64,000 nucleotides of DNA from Prescottella agglutinans (GCF_004011865.1 NZ_RKLP01000013.1:62001-126000), one strand, 5' to 3'. Shown: positions 32,935-41,359, counted from the stretch's first letter. Notes: generated from the letters alone by a model not told the origin. Numbers and translations are program-made.

Positions 32935-34095
32935 TCAGGGGGCGACGTCGGCGGCGCCGGTGAATCCGTATCGGTCGCAGGGGCCGATGATTCCGACCTC
33001 GAACAGGCCGGAGCCGACGTGGGTGTCGCCGTTTTCGGTGAGGGTGAAGCGGGCGAGGTTGTCGACGGGGCAGAAGAGTTTCTTCCAGGGTTCGATGTCG
33101 GCGACCTTTTCGCGCAGGCCTTGGACGACGAGTTCGCCCTGCCACATGCCGTGGCGCCAGTCCTGTTCGAGTCCGTAGCCGGTGCCGACGCCGAGGTAGT
33201 GGGGGAGTACGGGTTCGCATGTGACGGTGAGAATCTCGTCGGGCTTGCCGTAGCCGCCGGGGCGGTGGAATTCGAGGGTGGCGCGGTCGACCTCGCGGGT
33301 GCCCGGCACGAACGTGAGGTCGTGTTCGGGCCGGCCGAGCCATTCGGGTTCACGCGAGCGGTCCGTCCAGACGCGGGTGGCGTCCTCGATGATCCGGCGA
33401 CCGTGCCGGTCTTCCTGCATGATCGCGACGATGGAGAAGTCGTCGAACTGCATGATGGTGTAGATCCAGAAGAAGTTCTGCTCGGCGGCGAGCGCGGGAT
33501 CGGCGCGGCGTCCGGGCGGTTCGGCCTCGCCGACGGGGCGCACGCCCCAGGAGCGGTCGCGGTTGCCGCGCCAGGTGTCGGGGGTGACGGGGATGGTCTC
33601 GCCGTCGACGGTGAGCGTCCCGCTCCAGCGGCCGGTCTGCACGAACCGTTGGGTGTCGAAGGTGACCCGCTCGAGCTGGCGGTGGAAGTGGCGGGCCTCC
33701 AACGCTGCCGGGACGTCGGATTCGAAGACCAGGTCGAAGGACAGGTCCGGTGCCTCCGCGGTGGGTTCGAGGACGACGCGCAGGCGGTGCAGGCCCTCGA
33801 GGACTTCGATGCGCAGCGGCCCGACGGTGACGTCCATGCGGTCGGAGCCGAGGGCCTTGGAGGCGCGGGTGACGATGTGGTCGTCGCCGCGGCGCAGGAC
33901 CGCGAAGCCGTCGGTGACACCGAGATTCGGATACTGCCCCAGGCCGACAATGAGGAACAGGGGCTGCCCGTCGTGGTCGAGTCCGGGATGGCAGTTGAAG
34001 TAGTAGCGGTCGTAGAAGTTGCGGTCCGAGGTGCCGACGTGTCGGATCGGTTCGGCGATCTGGTGGACCGGGAAATCGTCCATGGGCGAAAGCAT
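32935..34095 (-). CDS. DUF7064/DUF7065-like protein
   Basis: 386 residues from ATG 34095, which overlaps the stop of the upstream phosphotransferase gene (TGATG). No signal peptide. The protein has the beta-rich look of a lipocalin- or AttH-like two-domain fold: YYFNCHPGLDHDGQPLFLIV near 30, repeated WSGTLTVDGETIPVTPDTWR and RGNRDRSWGVRPVGE near 180, and FFWIYTIMQFDDFSIVAIMQ near 215. Related proteins sit beside phosphotransferase genes in mycobacteria and rhodococci; their function is unknown. AttH-like isomerase folds act on terpenoids and carotenoids, which is only a structural analogy. Confidence 0.6.
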   Translation of the reverse strand: MLSPMDDFPVHQIAEPIRHVGTSDRNFYDRYYFNCHPGLDHDGQPLFLIVGLGQYPNLGVTDGFAVLRRGDDHIVTRASKALGSDRMDVTVGPLRIEVLEGLHRLRVVLEPTAEAPDLSFDLVFESDVPAALEARHFHRQLERVTFDTQRFVQTGRWSGTLTVDGETIPVTPDTWRGNRDRSWGVRPVGEAEPPGRRADPALAAEQNFFWIYTIMQFDDFSIVAIMQEDRHGRRIIEDATRVWTDRSREPEWLGRPEHDLTFVPGTREVDRATLEFHRPGGYGKPDEILTVTCEPVLPHYLGVGTGYGLEQDWRHGMWQGELVVQGLREKVADIEPWKKLFCPVDNLARFTLTENGDTHVGSGLFEVGIIGPCDRYGFTGAADVAP

Positions 34096-35285
34096 CACGC
34101 GACCTCCTGCCCGGCGACGCGGGCCCAGTAGGTGCCGTCGAGCATCTCCTCGACCGTCTTGCGGTGCAGGATCATGTCGTCGGGGTCGGCGGGGGCTTCG
34201 GCCTGGCCGAACGCGACGGCCCGGCTCTGGACGCGGAACATGATGATGGCGTGCCGCAGGGCGGCGTAGAGGGTGTAGAAGTCGAGATCTGTTGCACGAT
34301 GGCCGGTGAGGTCGCGGTAGGTGCCCACGACGTCGTCGCGGCGCAGGAGATCCGGGAGTCCGGGTAGCCCCGCCATCGTGGCCAGATCCTCGAAGAACCT
34401 GTGGATGAAGATCATCCAGGCCAGGTCCAGTTCGCGGGGGCCGAGGGTGGCCATCTCCCAGTCGAGGACCGCGACGGGTTCGAAGTCGCGGTAGATGATG
34501 TTCCCGATCCGCGAGTCGCCCCAGCACAGGACGGCCGGTCCGGCGGGGGTGGGCCAATTGTTGTCGAGCCAGTCGAGCCCGCGCTCGATGAGCGGCGAGC
34601 GGGGACCGGTCTGCACCGCCCATTCGTAGTAGCGGCGCTGGCCGTCCACGTGCGCGCGCAGCGCGGCGTCCGCGGTCACGGTGTCGGTCCCGGGGGCCGG
34701 GTTCAGGCTCGGAAACAGCTGCGCGGGTGCGGGTATCGCGTGCAGGTCGGCGAGCACACGGACCGACGAATCCTGCAGGCGCCGGCGCTCCTCCGGCGAG
34801 CCCTCGGACAGCCAGGACCCGCCGAAGTTGTAGGGCATCACGTCCGGCGGGACCTGCCCGTCGAGTCGTTCCATCACGAAGAACTCCCCGCCGAGGGCCT
34901 CCGGGGAGGTTTCGGACCAGTACACGCGCGGCACCGGCACCGACGAGTGCGCGCCGACCGCCTTGATCACCTGGTACTGCTGGTCCAGGTCGTAGGTGGG
35001 GAAGATCGGCACCCCCGACGGGGCCGGCGCGATCCGCGCGACCAGGTAATGGTGGTGACGTCCGTCGTCCTCGTTCCACAGCGCGTCGAACAGGATCGTC
35101 TCGTTCGACATCCCGTTCGCGGCCGGGACCTGCACGTCGGTGACCTCGGGGTCCGCGCCGGCGGGGAGCTTGGTGCCCAACCATGCCTGCAGGCGGGTGG
35201 CGAGTTCGCCGGGGTCGGTGCGGGAGGCGACGGGCCGGGCGACCTCGGAGAAGTCCTGATCCCCGGTTGCCTTCTCGGAACTCAT
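34095..35285 (-). CDS. phosphotransferase-family (APH-like) kinase
   Basis: 396 residues from ATG 35285. Protein-kinase-like phosphotransferase: NGMSNETILFDALW forms the nucleotide loop, FFVMERLDGQVPPDVM the hinge, LCWGDSRIGNIIY the catalytic loop (Asp and Asn kept, the usual His replaced by Trp), and VLDWEMATLGPRELDLAWM the metal-binding loop. In actinomycetes such enzymes are common in lipid and steroid gene neighbourhoods, where they are thought to phosphorylate hydroxylated small molecules. Operon with the DUF7064-like gene; divergent from a TetR gene. Confidence 0.82.
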   Translation of the reverse strand: MSSEKATGDQDFSEVARPVASRTDPGELATRLQAWLGTKLPAGADPEVTDVQVPAANGMSNETILFDALWNEDDGRHHHYLVARIAPAPSGVPIFPTYDLDQQYQVIKAVGAHSSVPVPRVYWSETSPEALGGEFFVMERLDGQVPPDVMPYNFGGSWLSEGSPEERRRLQDSSVRVLADLHAIPAPAQLFPSLNPAPGTDTVTADAALRAHVDGQRRYYEWAVQTGPRSPLIERGLDWLDNNWPTPAGPAVLCWGDSRIGNIIYRDFEPVAVLDWEMATLGPRELDLAWMIFIHRFFEDLATMAGLPGLPDLLRRDDVVGTYRDLTGHRATDLDFYTLYAALRHAIIMFRVQSRAVAFGQAEAPADPDDMILHRKTVEEMLDGTYWARVAGQEVA

Positions 35286-35409
35286 GGCGACCTTTCGACG
35301 GTCGGAGGCGCGCGACGCCTCACGTGCGTTGAAAAACGGTGCGGCACAGCTGGTACAGCGAGTTCTGGTTGCGGCCCGGTGACACTCTCGGGGCGCAAGG
35401 AGCGCTAGT

Positions 35410-35426
35410 CGATACGTTGCGTATCG
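35410..35426. promoter_or_regulatory. operator between phosphotransferase and tetR
   Basis: CGATACG-TTG-CGTATCG is a perfect 7-base inverted repeat with a 3-base spacer in the 197-base divergent gap. It lies 57 bases from the TetR start. GTGACACAATGTAAC at 35434-35448 is a second, imperfect dyad in the same gap. Confidence 0.7.
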
Positions 35427-35482
35427 TCTTTGACGTGACACAATGTAACGACCATCACACTTCGACGCAAGGGGTCTCCTCG

Positions 35483-36079
35483 ATGCCCAGGAAGCGGCAG
35501 GTCCAGCATCGCCTCGGCCCGCAGCGGGATCCTGCGATCGACGAGGCGGTGTTGCGGGCGACGCGGGAGTTGCTGATCGAGAACGGCTACGCCGGGACCT
35601 CGATCGATGCGATCGCCACGCGCGCCGGAGTGGGACGGCCCGCCATCTACCGGCGCTGGCCGTCGAAGGCGCACATCGTGCACGACGCGGTGTATCCGGT
35701 GATGGAGTCGGAGGACGTGTCCGACGATGTCGAGATCGGCGAGGAGATCGCCCGACTGACCTACGGCGCGGTCGCGTTGTTCGGCGACGCGGCCGCGCGT
35801 GAGGCCGTGCCCGGGCTGATGAGCGAGGGACGCGGCGACCCGGAGCTGCGCAAGGCTCTGGTCACCGACCAGCTCGAGGTGATCCGTGAGGAACTCGGCC
35901 AGCGGATCGCGCGGGCGGTCGATTCCGGTGAACTGCGCGCGGGGATCGACGCGGACACCCTGCTCGACGTCATCGCCGGCGCCGCGATCTTCGCGCAGTC
36001 GGCCCGCGACGTCCAGGACCAGGAGCGGCTCGCGTCGACGCTCGTCGATCTGGTGCTGAACGGCGTGCTGCCGCGGTGA
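35483..36079 (+). CDS. TetR-family transcriptional regulator
   Basis: 198 residues from ATG 35483. A basic N-terminal arm (MPRKRQVQHRLGPQRDP) precedes the helix-turn-helix TSIDAIATRAGVGRPAIYRR (about 39-58). The C-terminal domain is of the TetR_C_11 type. It faces the phosphotransferase/DUF7064 operon across a palindrome and is its likely repressor. Confidence 0.86.
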   Translation: MPRKRQVQHRLGPQRDPAIDEAVLRATRELLIENGYAGTSIDAIATRAGVGRPAIYRRWPSKAHIVHDAVYPVMESEDVSDDVEIGEEIARLTYGAVALFGDAAAREAVPGLMSEGRGDPELRKALVTDQLEVIREELGQRIARAVDSGELRAGIDADTLLDVIAGAAIFAQSARDVQDQERLASTLVDLVLNGVLPR

Positions 36080-36091
36080 GGCGAGGCGGGT

Positions 36092-36238
36092 TCAGCCCGC
36101 CAGATCGTCCGGGCCGATCGCGTCCTCGCGCCATTCTTGTGCGCTGAGTGGGGCGTCGAATCGCGGCCGGCGCCGGAAGAACCAGACGCCGGCCGCGGCA
36201 GTTCCGAGGACGAGCATGATCCGGCTGCGACTGGTCAT
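36092..36238 (-). CDS. small single-span membrane protein
   Basis: 48 residues from ATG 36238. One hydrophobic helix (IMLVLGTAAAGVWFF, residues 7-21) is followed by a basic stop-transfer patch (RRRPRF) and an acidic tail ending in DAIGPDDLAG. It lies 20 bases downstream of the P450 stop on the same strand, so it may be co-transcribed and could tether or modulate that enzyme; this is inferred from position only. Confidence 0.6.
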   Translation of the reverse strand: MTSRSRIMLVLGTAAAGVWFFRRRPRFDAPLSAQEWREDAIGPDDLAG

Positions 36239-36258
36239 GCGACCATTCTGCCGCCCTG

Positions 36259-37467
36259 TCAGCGATCCCACTCCACGAGAAGTGAATTGGGTCCGCGCAG
36301 GGCGACGCCGACCTGGCTGGTGACCCGTGCACCATCGGCCGCGCCCTCCTGTAGGCGCAGGCCGGGAAGGCGATCGAGCAGGATCGTCAGGGCCGTGTTC
36401 AACTCGGCGAGCGCCAACCAGCTGCCCGCGCAGCTGTGTGGGCCCTGCCCGAATGCGAGCATCGACGTGGTTCTCCGGGTGATGTCGAACCGGTGCGGGT
36501 CGTCGTGGATCGCGGGGTCGCGCAGCGCCGCGTTGATCGAGAAGATCATCGGTGTGAGTGCGGGGATCTCGATCCCGTTCCACGTGGTTGCCTCCGGGCA
36601 GGCGCGGGGCAGCAGGCCCACCGGAGGCTCCCAGCGCAGGCCCTCCCAGATCGCCCACTGGACGTTCTCGGCCGGGTTCGACCGCACCAGGTCCAGCTGG
36701 TCGGGGTGCGTGAGCAGCGCGGAGAGGGTGTTGCCGAGGGCGAGCATCGTGGTGTCGGCGCCCGCCGGGAACAACAGTCGCAGGAAGGACAGGATCTGCT
36801 CGTCGTCGAGGGTCTCGCCCTCCGCCGACTCGGTGACGAGCATCGAGATCAGGTCGTCGCCGGGGTTCCGCCGCCGTTCGGCGAGGATCGGCGTGACGTG
36901 GTCGGTGAACTCCTGGGACGCGCGCATCGCCGCCTCGGGATCGAGGGGGAAGTAGAAGAGATCGTGCGCCCAGCGGTGCACGGTGGCCTCGTCCTCGACG
37001 GGCAGTCCGAGCAGGCGGCTGATGATCAACACGGGGTATCGCGTGGTGAACTCCGCGACGAGATCGGCGGTCCCGCGATCGGCGAACCGGTCGATCAACT
37101 CGTGCGCGAGGGGCTCGAGGACCGGCGCGATGTAGGAGGCGATCCTGCTGCGGCGGAACGGCGGCGAGACGATCGCGCGGTTGACCCGATGCTCACGGCC
37201 GGCCATGCACTGCAGCGTCTTTCCGAGCACCGGGCCGGTGGTCATGGGGTAGATCGCGGAGGCTGGGAAGGTCTCCTCGTCCTTGAAGGCGGCCGACACG
37301 AGGTCGTGGGTGAGCAGCAGGACGGCCTGGACCCCGGCGAACGGGACCACGGCGTACGGCTTCTCGGCGCGCAGGCGCTCGAGGATCGCGTGGATCTCCG
37401 GGGCGTCCTGGAACGCGAAGTCGACCCCCTCGATGTCGACGGTGTCGAGCAGGGACGGTGCGGTCAT
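36259..37467 (-). CDS. cytochrome P450 monooxygenase
   Basis: 402 residues, soluble bacterial P450. The oxygen-binding I helix is FPAGADTTMLAL (about 236), the ExxR motif is WEGLRWEPP (about 275), and the haem loop is AFGQGPHSCAGSWLAL (about 343-358) with the thiolate Cys. Nearly 400 residues and no membrane anchor are normal for this class, which uses ferredoxin partners; none is encoded nearby. It is divergent from the IclR-type regulator over an 18-base palindrome. Together with the epoxide hydrolase gene beyond, it suggests oxidation of an alkene to an epoxide or a hydroxylation of a terpenoid-like substrate. Confidence 0.9.
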   Translation of the reverse strand: MTAPSLLDTVDIEGVDFAFQDAPEIHAILERLRAEKPYAVVPFAGVQAVLLLTHDLVSAAFKDEETFPASAIYPMTTGPVLGKTLQCMAGREHRVNRAIVSPPFRRSRIASYIAPVLEPLAHELIDRFADRGTADLVAEFTTRYPVLIISRLLGLPVEDEATVHRWAHDLFYFPLDPEAAMRASQEFTDHVTPILAERRRNPGDDLISMLVTESAEGETLDDEQILSFLRLLFPAGADTTMLALGNTLSALLTHPDQLDLVRSNPAENVQWAIWEGLRWEPPVGLLPRACPEATTWNGIEIPALTPMIFSINAALRDPAIHDDPHRFDITRRTTSMLAFGQGPHSCAGSWLALAELNTALTILLDRLPGLRLQEGAADGARVTSQVGVALRGPNSLLVEWDR

Positions 37468-37491
37468 CGTCGGGACCCTTCCGAGAAAGGC

Positions 37492-37509
37492 GACACGAAT
37501 ATTCGTGTC
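37492..37509. promoter_or_regulatory. operator between P450 and IclR-type genes
   Basis: GACACGAATATTCGTGTC is a perfect 18-base palindrome in the 86-base divergent gap, 24 bases upstream of the P450 start codon. It is the natural target for the IclR-like protein. Confidence 0.8.
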
Positions 37510-37553
37510 ACAGGAGCCGAATATCGGTTACAGTGCCGAGGGTAGGAGGAAAC

Positions 37554-38450
37554 ATGGACCGTGACAAGGGTGGAAGTGGATCGCCGCCGACCGATCGCGT
37601 CGTGGCGGTCATCGAACTGCTCGCGGGGCGTGAGACGCCCTGCACCATCGCCGAGATCGCCGACGCGCTGCATCTGAGCCGCTCGACCGTCGGCGCGGTG
37701 CTCGGTGCGCTCGACACGCACGGCTGGGTGCAGCGGGGCGCGGATCTGCGGTACCGGCTCGGGTCGCGCTTGGCGGGGGTCTCCGAGGCGGCGCGCGCGG
37801 CGATGGGTGCGCCGCCCGGGCTCGACGACGCCCTCGCGCGCCTGGCCGCCCAGGTCGACTGTGGCGCGGCGCTCGGCGTCGTGTCCGCCACGGAGCTCAC
37901 CTTCGTGGCGGTCGATGCGGGACGGGGGCGGCTGCCGGCGGGCATCGCCGCCGGCGCGCGGTTGCCGTTGCGGGCGCCGGCGGGCGCGGCCGTCATCGCC
38001 TTCGCGGACGAGGCGCGGCAGCGTCGCTGGCTCGGCACCCTCCCGCGGGACGCGCAGGCCGAGACCGCGGCGGTGCTCGAGCAGATCCGGGCGACGGGCG
38101 TCGGCGTGTGGGGCATCGGCGCTGCCGATCCCGGCACGCTCGACGTCCTCGCCGACGTGGTCGAGTTGCTGGCCGTGGATCCGTCGCAGCACACCCTCCG
38201 GGCACGTGTCCTCGCGCTGCTCGCGGGGATCAGTGGACGGCCTTACGGTGCAAGGGATCTCGACAGCAACGACGCCCTGCCGATCAGCTATCTCGTGGCG
38301 CCGGTGTTCGACTCCGGCGGTCGCGCGGTGTGGGAACTGCAGATCGGTCCGTTGCGTTCCGCGGTCACCCCCGAGGAACGTGCACGCTACATCGAACACC
38401 TGACCCGAACCGCTCGGGAACTGGATGCGAGAACAGGAGAGAACACATGA
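37554..38450 (+). CDS. IclR-like transcriptional regulator
   Basis: 298 residues from ATG 37554 behind TAGGAGGA. The N-terminal winged helix is CTIAEIADALHLSRSTVGAV (about 29-48), then LGALDTHGWVQRGADLRYRL. The C-terminal part resembles a GAF-like effector domain of the IclR type, with VDAGRGRLPAGIAAGARLPL, though it is longer than usual. It is divergent from the P450 gene and its stop overlaps the next ATG (ATGA), so it is co-expressed with the epoxide-hydrolase-type gene. Confidence 0.78.
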   Translation: MDRDKGGSGSPPTDRVVAVIELLAGRETPCTIAEIADALHLSRSTVGAVLGALDTHGWVQRGADLRYRLGSRLAGVSEAARAAMGAPPGLDDALARLAAQVDCGAALGVVSATELTFVAVDAGRGRLPAGIAAGARLPLRAPAGAAVIAFADEARQRRWLGTLPRDAQAETAAVLEQIRATGVGVWGIGAADPGTLDVLADVVELLAVDPSQHTLRARVLALLAGISGRPYGARDLDSNDALPISYLVAPVFDSGGRAVWELQIGPLRSAVTPEERARYIEHLTRTARELDARTGENT

Positions 38451-38818
38451 GTGCTGCCGCCGACCTGGTCACGGAGTTCTGTGGGCTGTGGTCCGACCCG
38501 GACCCCGCCGTGATCGCGGAGTACTTCACCGAAGATGCTGTGTACCACAACATTCCGATGGATCCCGTGAAGGGCCGCGACGCCATCCGGGAGTTCCTCG
38601 AGGGTTTCCTGGCCACGTTCGACGGCATCGACTTCCAGATCCACAGGCAGGTCGAGGCTGACGGTGTCGTGATGAACGAACGCACCGACGTGCTCCGTGG
38701 GCTCGGCAAGGAGACCCCGCTGCCGGTGATGGGCGTGTTCGAGGTGGTCGATGGGAAGATCGCGGCCTGGCGCGACTACTTCGACATGGGTGCGATCACC
38801 GCGGCATTCGGCGGCTGA
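38447..38818 (+). CDS. limonene-1,2-epoxide-hydrolase-type enzyme
   Basis: 123 residues, SnoaL/NTF2-like cone fold. All five residues of the limonene epoxide hydrolase active site can be placed: Tyr33 and Asn35 (AVYHNIPMD), Arg79 and Asp81 (MNERTDVL), and Asp110 (AWRDYFDMG). Enzymes of this type open small epoxides to diols in one step, without a covalent intermediate. It is translationally coupled to the IclR-like gene and lies in the same block as a P450 and an acyl-CoA ligase. The presence of the whole catalytic set makes a mere SnoaL-like polyketide cyclase less likely. Confidence 0.82.
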   Translation: MSAAADLVTEFCGLWSDPDPAVIAEYFTEDAVYHNIPMDPVKGRDAIREFLEGFLATFDGIDFQIHRQVEADGVVMNERTDVLRGLGKETPLPVMGVFEVVDGKIAAWRDYFDMGAITAAFGG

Positions 38819-38905
38819 GCGCCGCGCGGGTGCGCGAAACTACACAATCCGGGCGCGGAAAGAAAGCCCTTACGCAATAGTTGGACGTCCTATAACCTGC
38901 GTCAC

Positions 38906-40444
38906 ATGAGTGAGGATCCGCGTACCGACACCGTCGACGGAGTGCTCCGCCGGTCCGCCGCACGGCAGCCCGATCGCACTGCTCTGACATTCGACGACCG
39001 CACCTGGACGTACCGCGAACTCGACGCCGCCGTCACCCGCGCCGCCGGGCGTCTGCTCGGACTCGGGCTGGCGCCCGGCGACCGGGTGGCGGGCTACGGC
39101 GTCAACTCCGACGCGTACGTCATCGGCTTCCTGGCCTGCGCGCGCGCAGGCCTCGTCCACGTTCCGGTGAACTATGCCCTCACCGGCGGCGAACTGCACT
39201 ACCTGCTCGCACAGTCCGGGACGCGCGCGGTGCTCGTCGACCCGGCGCTCGCGGCCAACCTCGAATCGGTGCGGGCGGATCTCGACCTCGACCACGTCCT
39301 CCCGCTGCGCGACTCGTCCGGCTCGCTGCTCGAGTCCGTTCGGGCCGGTGACGTCCCTCAGTTGGCCGTCGGCGTGTCGAGCGGTGATCTCGTCCAGCTG
39401 CTCTACACCTCCGGGACGACATCGAAGCCCAAGGGCGCGATGATGACTCACGGCGCGCTGGTCCACGAGTACGTGTCGTCGGTGATCGCGCTCGGATTGA
39501 GTGCCGAGGACAACCCGCTGATCTGCATGCCGCTGTACCACTCGGCCGGGATGCACGTGTTCATGCTTCCCTACCTGTCGGTGGGGGCGACCGTGCACCT
39601 GATGCAGACCCCCGACATCCCCGAGATCCTGCGGCGCATCGAGGCCGAGCGGATCGGTTCGTTGTTCCTCGCGCCCACGGTCTGGGTCCCGCTCGCCGGG
39701 CACCCGGACCTGGACACCCGGGACCTCTCGTCGCTGAAGAAGGCGCAGTACGGCGCGTCGATCATGCCGGTCACCGTTCTCAACCGTCTCCGCGAGCGGT
39801 ACCCGGACCTCGGCTTCTACAACTGCTTCGGGCAGTCGGAGATCGGACCGCTGGCCACGGTGCTCGGGCCCGCGGACCACGAGGAGCGACCGTCCTCGTG
39901 CGGGCGCGCGGTGTTCTTCGTCGAGACCAGGGTGGTCGACGCCGACGGAAACGATGTGCCCGACGGCGAGCCGGGGGAGATCCTCTACCGCTCTCCGCAA
40001 CTGTGCCAAGGGTATTGGGACAACCCGGAGGCCACCGCGGAGGCGTTCCGCGACGGCTGGTTCCATTCGGGCGACATGGTGACGCGCGACCCGGCGGGCT
40101 ACATCACCGTGGTGGACCGCATCAAGGATGTGATCAACACCGGCGGCATCCTCGTCGCGTCACGGGAGGTGGAGGACGCCCTGTACACGCACCCCGCGGT
40201 GGCGGAGGTGGCCGTGATCGGCATGCCCGACGAGAAGTGGATCGAGGCGGTGACGGCGGTCGTGGCGCTGCGCGACGACGCCGACCCGGATGCGGTCACC
40301 GCGGACGTGCTGATCGAGCACGTCCGTCAGCACATCGCACCCTTCAAGGTGCCCAAGCGAATTCGCTTCGTCCCTGCCCTGCCGCGCAACCAGAGCGGCA
40401 AGCTCCTCAAGCGTGAACTGCGGAGCGAACTCGATCCGGCCTGA
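38906..40444 (+). CDS. acyl-CoA synthetase (AMP-binding, FadD family)
   Basis: 512 residues. The adenylation P-loop YTSGTTSKPKGAMMTH (about 168-183), FYNCFGQSEIGPLA (about 308), the hinge GWFHSGDMVTRD with VDRIKDVINTGGILV, and the terminal lysine motif LPRNQSGKLLKREL are intact. It activates a carboxylate to its CoA thioester through an acyl-adenylate. It follows the IclR-epoxide hydrolase genes by 87 bases, so it may be a separate unit of the same pathway. A large hairpin ends it. Confidence 0.87.
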   Translation: MSEDPRTDTVDGVLRRSAARQPDRTALTFDDRTWTYRELDAAVTRAAGRLLGLGLAPGDRVAGYGVNSDAYVIGFLACARAGLVHVPVNYALTGGELHYLLAQSGTRAVLVDPALAANLESVRADLDLDHVLPLRDSSGSLLESVRAGDVPQLAVGVSSGDLVQLLYTSGTTSKPKGAMMTHGALVHEYVSSVIALGLSAEDNPLICMPLYHSAGMHVFMLPYLSVGATVHLMQTPDIPEILRRIEAERIGSLFLAPTVWVPLAGHPDLDTRDLSSLKKAQYGASIMPVTVLNRLRERYPDLGFYNCFGQSEIGPLATVLGPADHEERPSSCGRAVFFVETRVVDADGNDVPDGEPGEILYRSPQLCQGYWDNPEATAEAFRDGWFHSGDMVTRDPAGYITVVDRIKDVINTGGILVASREVEDALYTHPAVAEVAVIGMPDEKWIEAVTAVVALRDDADPDAVTADVLIEHVRQHIAPFKVPKRIRFVPALPRNQSGKLLKRELRSELDPA

Positions 40445-40456
40445 CGGAAGCCGCTG

Positions 40457-40504
40457 CGCCGACGGCCCGGCCCCACCGGATGCGGTGGGGCCGGGCCGTC
40501 GGCG
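40457..40504. terminator. bidirectional 22-bp stem terminator
   Basis: Perfect 22-base arms at 40457-40478 and 40483-40504 (starting CGCCGACGGCCCGG) with a GATG loop. It lies between the convergent acyl-CoA ligase and M23 peptidase genes, 12 and 21 bases from their stops. No T run follows on either strand, so termination would rely on stem strength. Confidence 0.85.
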
Positions 40505-40525
40505 ACCGTGCTGCTGCGGGTGCTC

Positions 40526-41359
40526 CTACCAGCTGAGGGCAACGCCGTGCTCGGGCAACCAGATCATCGGATCGACCTGGTAGCCGTTCGGATCCCAGAC
40601 CTCGAGGTGGAGGTGCGGGCCGGTGGACTGGCCGCGGTTGCCGACCGTCGCGATCTGCTGACCGGCGATCACGCGCTCACCGACGCCTGCCGTGAAGCTG
40701 TCGACATGGCCGTACACGCTGATGGTGCCGTCGTCGTGCTGGACGCGGACCCACTGGCCGAATCCGGACGCCGGGCCGGCATTGATGACGACCCCGTCCG
40801 CGACCGAGAAGATCGGCGTGCCGAGGTTGGCGCCCACGTCGATGCCGTTGTGGTGCGTACCCCAGCGCGGGCCGTAGCTGGAGGTGAGGAAGCCCGACAC
40901 GGGCTGGACGAAGAGGGGGCGCGGCGGCGGCGCGATGAACGGGGCCGGCATGGGGGCGGGAACCGGTGCTGCCTCGGGCGCGGGTGCCGGTGCCGGTGCG
41001 GGCAGCGGCGCGGGCATCGGTGCCGGCTGCGGTTCGGGCGCCGGCGCGGGGGCGATCAGCTTGGGTGCGGGCGTCCACTGCTCGGCGGACGGCGGGGTCC
41101 ACCCCTGCTGTGCGGCGTCGGAGAGCGCCGGGATGTTGATGCCGGGCAGGAACTGCCCGGCGGGCAGCTGAAGCTGGATGTTGCCGACGTCGGGCAGCCG
41201 CAGGGGCGCCGCGGACGCGGTGGCGGCGCCGACTTGCACGCTTCCTGCGAGCAGAGCGCCGGTGGCGACGGCCACCGCCGCCGCCTTCAGGGAGCGGTGA
41301 CCGCGGGGGGTCGTGGCAGTCTGGGTTTCGGAACTAAACGTCCTGTGGTGATTGGCCAC
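40526..41359 (-). CDS. secreted M23 (LytM-type) peptidoglycan endopeptidase
   Basis: 277 residues from GTG 41359. A long signal peptide (AAAVAVATGALLAGSVQVGA, cleavage near ASA at residue 50) leads to a Pro/Ala-rich linker of about 60 residues and a C-terminal LytM domain. Zinc ligands are visible in HHNGIDVGANLG (His and Asp) and GPHLHLEVW (last His of HxH), with VYGHVDSF between. Such enzymes cut peptide cross-links in cell-wall peptidoglycan. A direct repeat resembling MtrA boxes lies in the upstream gap, consistent with cell-cycle control of wall hydrolases. Confidence 0.88.
   Translation of the reverse strand: MANHHRTFSSETQTATTPRGHRSLKAAAVAVATGALLAGSVQVGAATASAAPLRLPDVGNIQLQLPAGQFLPGINIPALSDAAQQGWTPPSAEQWTPAPKLIAPAPAPEPQPAPMPAPLPAPAPAPAPEAAPVPAPMPAPFIAPPPRPLFVQPVSGFLTSSYGPRWGTHHNGIDVGANLGTPIFSVADGVVINAGPASGFGQWVRVQHDDGTISVYGHVDSFTAGVGERVIAGQQIATVGNRGQSTGPHLHLEVWDPNGYQVDPMIWLPEHGVALSW

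Noticed and set aside
34099-35184. A long minus-strand extension of the DUF7064-like frame
   Set aside because: It overlaps the phosphotransferase gene in another frame and is Arg/Gly-rich; the ATG at 34095 is the sensible start.
40910-41060. GC-rich repeat resembling a tandem array
   Set aside because: It encodes the Pro/Ala linker of the M23 peptidase; the repetition is a coding effect.
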